From Coriobacteriales bacterium (lineage in GTDB: Bacteria > Actinomycetota > Coriobacteriia > Coriobacteriales > CADBOM01), in assembly GCA_017515355.1 (NCBI GenBank), contig JAFWGD010000157.1:1-10431 (forward strand): DNA of 10,431 nt, given 5' to 3'. Made by a program: the position numbers and the translations under genes. The notes beneath the pieces are model-generated. The model did no database searches, was not told where the DNA came from, and was given only the letters and a program-made list of their open reading frames with translations. Below, in pieces: positions 7,619 through 10,431 of the stretch; within the stretch, counting starts at the first letter, position 1, and each line of letters starts with the position of its first letter.

Positions 7619-8395
7619 TTACTCTGCGGGAGCCTCGGCCGGCGCCTCCGCGGGAGCCTCGGCTGCTGCCTCAGCAGGAGCCTCGGGCGCGAACTCGCCC
7701 TCCTGGACATCGGGCTGTCCGATGTTGGCAAGGACCGCCTCGGCTACGAGCTCTGCGCAGATCGAGATCGAGCGGATCGCGTCGTCGTTGGCGGGGATGC
7801 CGAACTCGACCTCATCGGGATCGGAGTTGGTGTCGAGCATTCCGATTACGGGGATTCCGAGCTTGGTAGCCTCCTTGATCGCAATCTCCTCGCGCTTGGT
7901 GTCGACTACGAAGACTGCGTCGGGAGCGCCCTGCATGCTCCTGATTCCATCGAGGTTGTGCTGCAGCTTTGCGAGCTCCTTGTGCAGCTTGATCTGCTCC
8001 TTCTTGGGCAGAGCGGCCATGCGGCCATCGTTGTCCATGGCCTCGAGCTGCTCCATGCGGCGGATGCGCTCCTTGATGGTCGAGAAGTTGGTGAGCATGC
8101 CGCCGAGCCAGCGATTGGTGACGTAGGGCATGCCGCAGCGCTCGGCCTGGGTCTTGATGGCATCCTGCGCCTGCTTCTTAGTGCCGACGAAGAGGACGGT
8201 GCCGCCCTTGGCAGCGACGCTGGAGACGAAGGAGTAGGCCTCGTCCATTGCGATGATGGTCTTCTTGAGATCGAGAATGTAGATTCCGTTGCGGTCGGTG
8301 AAGATGTAAGGGGCCATCTTCGGGTTCCAACGGCGGGTCTGATGTCCGAAGTGAACACCAGCATCAAGAAGCGACTTGATGGTAATGGGTTCCAT
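7619..8395 (-). CDS. rpsB: Small ribosomal subunit protein uS2
   Basis: Ribosomal protein S2 is a component of the 30S subunit at the head-body junction and is needed for S1 or mRNA docking. The 258-residue protein has the typical start with DAGVHFGHQTRRWNPKM (11-27), VLFVGTKKQAQ (67-77), NRWLGGMLTNF (94-104), VVDTKREEIAI (163-173) and the C-terminal core ANDDAIRSI (202-210). After about residue 232 comes an acidic low-complexity tail made of Ala, Pro and Glu repeats, beyond the folded domain. The ATG has a strong GGAGGT at 8401-8406, 5 nt upstream. It is the first gene of the minus-strand cluster, with a promoter at 8493-8520 and a leader of roughly 90 nt. Confidence 0.98.
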   Translation of the reverse strand: MEPITIKSLLDAGVHFGHQTRRWNPKMAPYIFTDRNGIYILDLKKTIIAMDEAYSFVSSVAAKGGTVLFVGTKKQAQDAIKTQAERCGMPYVTNRWLGGMLTNFSTIKERIRRMEQLEAMDNDGRMAALPKKEQIKLHKELAKLQHNLDGIRSMQGAPDAVFVVDTKREEIAIKEATKLGIPVIGMLDTNSDPDEVEFGIPANDDAIRSISICAELVAEAVLANIGQPDVQEGEFAPEAPAEAAAEAPAEAPAEAPAE

Positions 8396-8421
8396 TTCAT
8401 ACCTCCATTTGTTACTCTTCT

Positions 8422-8461
8422 GCCCGGTTCATCCCCTGCGCCGCAACCCTTTTCTCCGGGC
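8422..8461 (-). promoter_or_regulatory. Possible base-paired element in the rpsB leader
   Basis: In the predicted rpsB 5' leader, GCCCGG (8456-8461 read on the minus strand) can pair perfectly with CCGGGC (8422-8427), enclosing about 28 nt just upstream of the ribosome binding site. S2 is known to repress its own operon through the leader in some bacteria, so an autoregulatory structure is possible. I do not recognise a described motif, and a 6-bp pairing alone is weak evidence. Confidence 0.25.
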
Positions 8462-8492
8462 CACACGCGGGCAAGGTCCCCGTGCATGCTTG

Positions 8493-8520
8493 ATTAAAAC
8501 GAACTTGAGAATTGTATCAA
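8493..8520 (-). promoter_or_regulatory. Sigma-A-type promoter of the rpsB-tsf-pyrH cluster
   Basis: On the minus strand TTGATA (8515-8520) and TTTAAT (8493-8498) each match the -35 and -10 consensus at 5 of 6 positions, with a 16-nt spacer. Transcription would start near 8486, about 90 nt before the rpsB ATG. An overlapping extended -10, TGATACAAT (8511-8519), could serve as a second start. The placement upstream of the first gene of a strongly expressed translation operon supports the call; no experimental support is available. Confidence 0.6.
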
Positions 8521-8676
8521 ACGTGCGCGTCTATCGCGGCGAGCATGCCGCAAAAACTGCAAATGGCCGCCTGAGCGCGCATTTTAGCGGATGTTCGGAA
8601 GGTTTGCCCCATCCCCATAGCCCCTAACCGCCAGCACCTGCTTTCAAGTCTTTTTTGGAATATTGCGAATTACATC

Positions 8677-8704
8677 TTGTTTTATGCCCAGATAGTGCTA
8701 TATT
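8677..8704 (+). promoter_or_regulatory. Probable promoter of the ferredoxin gene
   Basis: On the plus strand TTGTTT (8677-8682) and TATATT (8699-8704) are spaced 16 nt apart and lie 56 nt before the ferredoxin ATG. The -10 box is good (5 of 6) and the -35 box weaker (3 of 6). The surrounding sequence is much more AT-rich than the rest of the window, as expected for a promoter region. The start of transcription would be near 8711. Confidence 0.5.
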
Positions 8705-8721
8705 GCCACCCTTAGGAGATA

Positions 8722-8740
8722 CAAATCTTCGTTAGATTTG
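8722..8740 (+). promoter_or_regulatory. Perfect inverted repeat in the ferredoxin 5' leader
   Basis: CAAATCT (8722-8728) and AGATTTG (8734-8740) are exact reverse complements separated by a 5-nt loop. They lie just downstream of the predicted transcription start and 8 nt before the GGGAGGT ribosome binding site (8749-8755). The repeat could be an operator for a repressor or an mRNA-stabilising 5' hairpin. Sequence alone does not decide. Confidence 0.45.
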
Positions 8741-8760
8741 GAATCAATGGGAGGTAGGAA

Positions 8761-8949
8761 ATGTCCAGACCGATCATCAACACGGACGAATGCTCCGCTT
8801 GCGGAAGCTGTGTCGATGTCTGCCCCTCAGGTGTCCTTGACATCGTTAGGGAGGTTGCAACCGTCGTCAACGAGGAGTCCTGCATTGCATGCGGCGCATG
8901 CATCGAGGAATGCCCGATGGGTGCGATCGAGGATATCGAAGAGGACTAG
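8761..8949 (+). CDS. Small 2[4Fe-4S] ferredoxin
   Basis: This is a low-potential electron carrier of the clostridial type, acting in the cytoplasm. The 62-residue protein carries two complete cluster motifs of the form CxxCxxCxxxCP: Cys11, 14, 17, 21 followed by Pro22, and Cys41, 44, 47, 51 followed by Pro52. All eight ligands are present, so two [4Fe-4S] clusters are expected. The C-terminus is very acidic, typical of ferredoxins that dock with basic partners. The ATG lies 5 nt after GGGAGGT (8749-8755). The gene stands alone with its own promoter and terminator, so the partner enzyme cannot be told from context. IspG, in the neighbouring cluster, is one enzyme that needs such a donor. Confidence 0.96.
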   Translation: MSRPIINTDECSACGSCVDVCPSGVLDIVREVATVVNEESCIACGACIEECPMGAIEDIEED

Positions 8950-8973
8950 TTCCGAACTCGTCCGAATGAGGAG

Positions 8974-9015
8974 GTCGCCGCTGCGCTCGCTTGGGTGCGG
9001 CGGTGTTCTTTTTTT
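8974..9015 (+). terminator. Intrinsic terminator of the ferredoxin gene
   Basis: CGCCGC (8976-8981) pairs with GCGGCG (8997-9002), extendable by two G-T pairs, and is followed by a T-rich run ending in seven T (9006-9015). It lies 27 nt after the ferredoxin stop and is a textbook Rho-independent terminator on the plus strand. Confidence 0.85.
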
Positions 9016-9026
9016 GCGCGGAAACC

Positions 9027-9044
9027 GGCGCTATCGGGAGCGCC
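9027..9044 (-). terminator. Weak terminator-like hairpin at the end of the UDG-like gene
   Basis: GGCGCT (9027-9032) and AGCGCC (9039-9044) form a perfect 6-bp stem with a 6-nt loop that covers the stop codon of the minus-strand gene. On that strand it is followed only by GGTTTCC rather than a run of T. It may stop or protect the transcript but is not a clear intrinsic terminator. Confidence 0.3.
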
Positions 9045-9576
9045 AGTGAGCAAGCTCCCTGAGGCGCTGCCATGCTTCGCGCTTGCGCTCCGGATCTTCG
9101 AGAGAGGCTGCGAAACCATCGATCGAGACGACCTTGCGCCCCATGAGAACCTTCACGCCCTCGCGGATGTCGACGCAATCGCGCACCGCCGAGCCGAAGC
9201 TCGCGTAGAGCGCCGCAGACGAGGGCGAGTCGAGCGCCACGATGGCTACGGGATCGATCTGCTCGACGAGAATGCGCAGCTCACCGGGGGAAAGCTGCCT
9301 GGCGGCGAGGTCGATGAGCGCCAGCGAATCGGGCAGATAGCCCATCGCCTCGAGCGCCTTGCGAAGCGCTTCGATGTCGGAGCGCTCAGCCATAGGAGCG
9401 TGGCCGGGCACCTCTTCGGAGCAGATGGCGACGACGATCGCGAAATCGTCTCCGGCAAGGCAATCCCGATACGGGTCGAGCGCGGCCCGCTGCGCGCGAA
9501 TCGCCTTCTCCGTCAAGATCATCTTCTGGGTATCCGATATTGCAGAACCCTGCCTGCCGCTTGCCTTGCGTGCCAA
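9031..9576 (-). CDS. Unrecognised protein with a uracil-DNA-glycosylase-like fold pattern
   Basis: I do not recognise this protein with certainty. The 181-residue form (start at 9576) has a basic N-terminus, a hydrophobic strand FAIVVAICSEEVPGH (45-59), a helix-strand region, then LVEQIDPVAIVALDSPSSAAL (113-133). It ends with DGFAASLEDPERKREAWQRL (153-172). The last two segments resemble the strand-helix and the HP...L..P..K...W..L tail of UDG families 4 and 5. The catalytic His-Pro, the GEAPG loop and the cluster cysteines of family 4 are not evident, so a degenerate or repurposed member is inferred. Starts are TTG at 9606, TTG at 9576 or ATG at 9522. I chose 9576 because GAGAGG lies 6 nt upstream, whereas the 9606 start has AGGAG too close. 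It converges on the ferredoxin gene and diverges from trxA. Confidence 0.7.
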   Translation of the reverse strand: MARKASGRQGSAISDTQKMILTEKAIRAQRAALDPYRDCLAGDDFAIVVAICSEEVPGHAPMAERSDIEALRKALEAMGYLPDSLALIDLAARQLSPGELRILVEQIDPVAIVALDSPSSAALYASFGSAVRDCVDIREGVKVLMGRKVVSIDGFAASLEDPERKREAWQRLRELAHWRSR

Positions 9577-9638
9577 TGGAAACCTCTCCCGCTTGGGCGC
9601 CCGCAACCTCTCCTGCCCTTTCGCGAACGCCTCTCCAT

Positions 9639-9644
9639 ATCATA
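9639..9644 (-). promoter_or_regulatory. Possible -10 box of the UDG-like gene
   Basis: TATGAT on the minus strand matches the -10 consensus at 5 of 6 positions and sits about 63 nt before the chosen TTG start. No good -35 box lies at the expected distance, so the call is tentative. Confidence 0.25.
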
Positions 9645-9674
9645 AATCATCATCCGAACGCGCACGCCAAGCGC

Positions 9675-9680
9675 TATACT
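9675..9680 (+). promoter_or_regulatory. Possible -10 box of trxA
   Basis: TATACT on the plus strand matches the -10 consensus at 5 of 6 positions and lies 35 nt before the thioredoxin ATG. No recognisable -35 hexamer is present 16-18 nt upstream, so an activator or an alternative sigma factor may be needed. Confidence 0.35.
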
Positions 9681-9715
9681 TTTCGTTGCAAACCAATTCA
9701 GACCAAGGAGTGAAA

Positions 9716-10039
9716 ATGGCAATTCAGAAGATCACCGCCGAAAACTTCCAGAGCGTGGTATTGAACTCGGATAAGCCCGTCTTCGTCGATTTCAGCGCAA
9801 CCTGGTGCGGCCCCTGCAAGGTCTACCACCCCACTTTCGAAGCATTCGCCGAGGCGAACGCCGATAAGGCCCGCTTCGCCGAGGTCGACATCGACGAGTG
9901 CTCCGAGGTGGCCTTCAAGTACGGCATCAACGCCGTTCCCACAACGGTCATCTTCTCGGGCGGGGAGCCGGTCGACCACGTGATGGGCGCCGTGAACGAG
10001 TACACCCTCAACATCCTGCTCGACAGGGTCCTCATGTAG
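9716..10039 (+). CDS. trxA: Thioredoxin
   Basis: This is a cytoplasmic disulfide reductase of the thioredoxin family. The 107-residue single-domain protein has the active site WCGPCK at 30-35 (Cys31 and Cys34), the buried Asp25 in VFVDF, the cis-proline Pro75 in NAVPTTVIF and the following GG turn (82-83), all typical of TrxA. After the active site it reads VYHP where E. coli has MIAP, so the helix after the active site is slightly different. The ATG at 9716 is chosen because AAGGAG (9705-9710) lies 5 nt upstream; the open frame runs further back to 9359 but overlaps the divergent gene and lacks coding character there. No thioredoxin reductase gene is next to it. The protein has no signal peptide. 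Confidence 0.96.
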   Translation: MAIQKITAENFQSVVLNSDKPVFVDFSATWCGPCKVYHPTFEAFAEANADKARFAEVDIDECSEVAFKYGINAVPTTVIFSGGEPVDHVMGAVNEYTLNILLDRVLM

Positions 10040-10084
10040 ATACGGCCCTGCATTGGCACTCTCCCGCATCACAAGGAGGAAGCG

Positions 10085-10225
10085 GTGCCGAAGCTGAGCG
10101 GAGCAAAAACGCATGCAAGCGCCTGCAGCCTGCACGGTTGCGGGCGCTGTGTTATCATCCCAGTAATTGGTAACACCACACCGAGACAGTTTAGTTTTGA
10201 AAGGCCGATGTCCCATGTGCAATAA
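10085..10225 (+). CDS. Possible small cysteine-containing ORF (46 aa), unrecognised
   Basis: A GTG-started frame of 46 codons follows a near-perfect ribosome binding site, AAGGAGG (10073-10079), with a 5-nt spacer, 45 nt after the trxA stop. It contains CSLHGCGRC at 14-22 with three cysteines. I do not recognise the product. Against it, the frame runs through a 10-bp hairpin and an inverted repeat, its second half uses codons rare elsewhere in the window (AGA, AGT, ATT), and its end overlaps the next possible start by 11 nt. It may be a chance frame behind a chance Shine-Dalgarno match, or a small gene co-transcribed with trxA. Confidence 0.3.
   Translation: MPKLSGAKTHASACSLHGCGRCVIIPVIGNTTPRQFSFERPMSHVQ
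10118..10148 (+). terminator. GC-rich hairpin downstream of trxA
   Basis: AGCGCCTGCA (10118-10127) pairs with TGCGGGCGCT (10139-10148) over 10 bp with a single G-T pair and an 11-nt loop, 79 nt after the trxA stop. The sequence that follows is only moderately T-rich (GTGTTATC), so it is a possible but not classic terminator for trxA. Confidence 0.4.
10149..10176. promoter_or_regulatory. Operator-like inverted repeat before the last gene
   Basis: GTGTTATC (10149-10156) and GGTAACAC (10169-10176) form an inverted repeat, 7 of 8 positions Watson-Crick plus one G-T, separated by 12 nt. The left arm overlaps a possible -10 box TATCAT (10153-10158). The right arm overlaps TTGGTA (10168-10173), which lies 17 nt before TTTAGT (10191-10196) as an alternative promoter. 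The half-site spacing would suit a dimeric regulator controlling the downstream gene. Confidence 0.35.
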
Positions 10226-10431
10226 CGGAGTGAACACCAACCAACTGAAATCCACGATCGAGCAGATCGACGAGTGCATAGCCCTCAACAGGAGATGGAC
10301 GCACAGGCTGTTCCACCTCGCGGACGATGGCGGCCAAGACAAGACCGCTGCGAAGCTCAAGGAGGTCCAGAGCCTGCTCGACGATGCAAGGGCGCTTCTC
10401 GACGAGGCGCGCGATGCCGTCGACGATGACA
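10215..10431 (+). CDS. Partial unrecognised helical protein, cut by the window end
   Basis: The frame is open from ATG at 10215 to the end of the window (72 codons seen). The visible part is very rich in Asp, Glu, Lys, Leu and Ala, with no Pro or aromatic-rich core. Residues about 45-71, from KLKEVQSLLDDARALLDEAR onward, have regular hydrophobic spacing that suggests a long helix or coiled coil. No family is recognised. The ribosome binding site is weak (AAGG about 10 nt upstream). GTG at 10230 is an alternative start in the same frame. Codon use from 10240 on (GAC, GAG, CTC, AAG) is like the other genes, which supports a real coding region. Confidence 0.6.
   Translation, partial: MCNNGVNTNQLKSTIEQIDECIALNRRWTHRLFHLADDGGQDKTAAKLKEVQSLLDDARALLDEARDAVDDD

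Noticed and set aside
6932..8497. Plus-strand open frame of 521 codons opposite tsf and rpsB
   Set aside because: It lies antisense to EF-Ts and S2, has the biased Leu/Asp/Gly/Val composition of a mirror frame, and no ribosome binding site or motif.
8536..8556. GCGGC/GCCGC hairpin followed by five A in the divergent control region
   Set aside because: The stem is only 5 bp. On the minus strand the T-run precedes the stem instead of following it, and on the plus strand it is followed by A, so it cannot be an intrinsic terminator.
9359..9715. Upstream extension of the thioredoxin frame to an ATG at 9359
   Set aside because: It would overlap the divergent gene almost fully. The residues are not thioredoxin-like, and a good ribosome binding site marks 9716 as the start.
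1..10431. CRISPR array, insertion sequence, tRNA/rRNA or prophage genes
   Set aside because: I saw no regularly spaced repeats, transposase or integrase motifs, cloverleaf structures or terminal inverted repeats in reading both strands.

Overview
The window looks like a core chromosomal segment of a high-GC, Gram-positive, probably anaerobic bacterium. The best fit is Actinomycetota, class Coriobacteriia. This placement is inferred from the roughly 60% GC sequence, the style of the proteins, the GTG/TTG starts and the presence of a small 2[4Fe-4S] ferredoxin; no database search was possible, so genus and species are not assigned.

Positions 45-8395 hold nine genes, all on the minus strand and read in the order rpsB, tsf, pyrH, frr, uppS, cdsA, dxr, rseP, ispG. 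Together they cover translation (ribosomal protein S2, EF-Ts, ribosome recycling factor), UMP kinase, the lipid carrier for wall synthesis (UppS), phospholipid precursor synthesis (CdsA), two steps of the MEP isoprenoid pathway (Dxr, IspG) and an intramembrane site-2 protease (RseP). Dxr and IspG help make the isoprenoid precursors that UppS extends. From uppS to ispG the genes overlap or lie 1-12 nt apart and most have a good Shine-Dalgarno site, so they are probably co-transcribed. A good sigma-A-type promoter for the cluster lies upstream of rpsB at 8493-8520. The only sizeable internal gap, between pyrH and frr, contains a strong hairpin.

Positions 8396-8760 form a non-coding divergent region. 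It drives rpsB leftward and, on the plus strand, a 62-residue two-cluster ferredoxin with its own promoter, a hairpin in its 5' leader and a clear intrinsic terminator. Facing it is a minus-strand gene (9031-9576) of unknown function, whose C-terminal half resembles a uracil-DNA-glycosylase-type fold without obvious catalytic residues. Divergent from that gene is a thioredoxin (9716-10039). The last 390 bases contain a hairpin, a possible operator-like inverted repeat, a possible very small cysteine-containing ORF, and the start of an unrecognised helical protein cut by the window edge.

Most of the window is ordinary housekeeping sequence. The points most worth a second look are a winged-helix-like insertion in the cytoplasmic loop of RseP, the degenerate UDG-like protein, the frr/pyrH hairpin, and the crowded stretch downstream of trxA. 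I see no CRISPR array, insertion sequence, tRNA, rRNA or phage gene.
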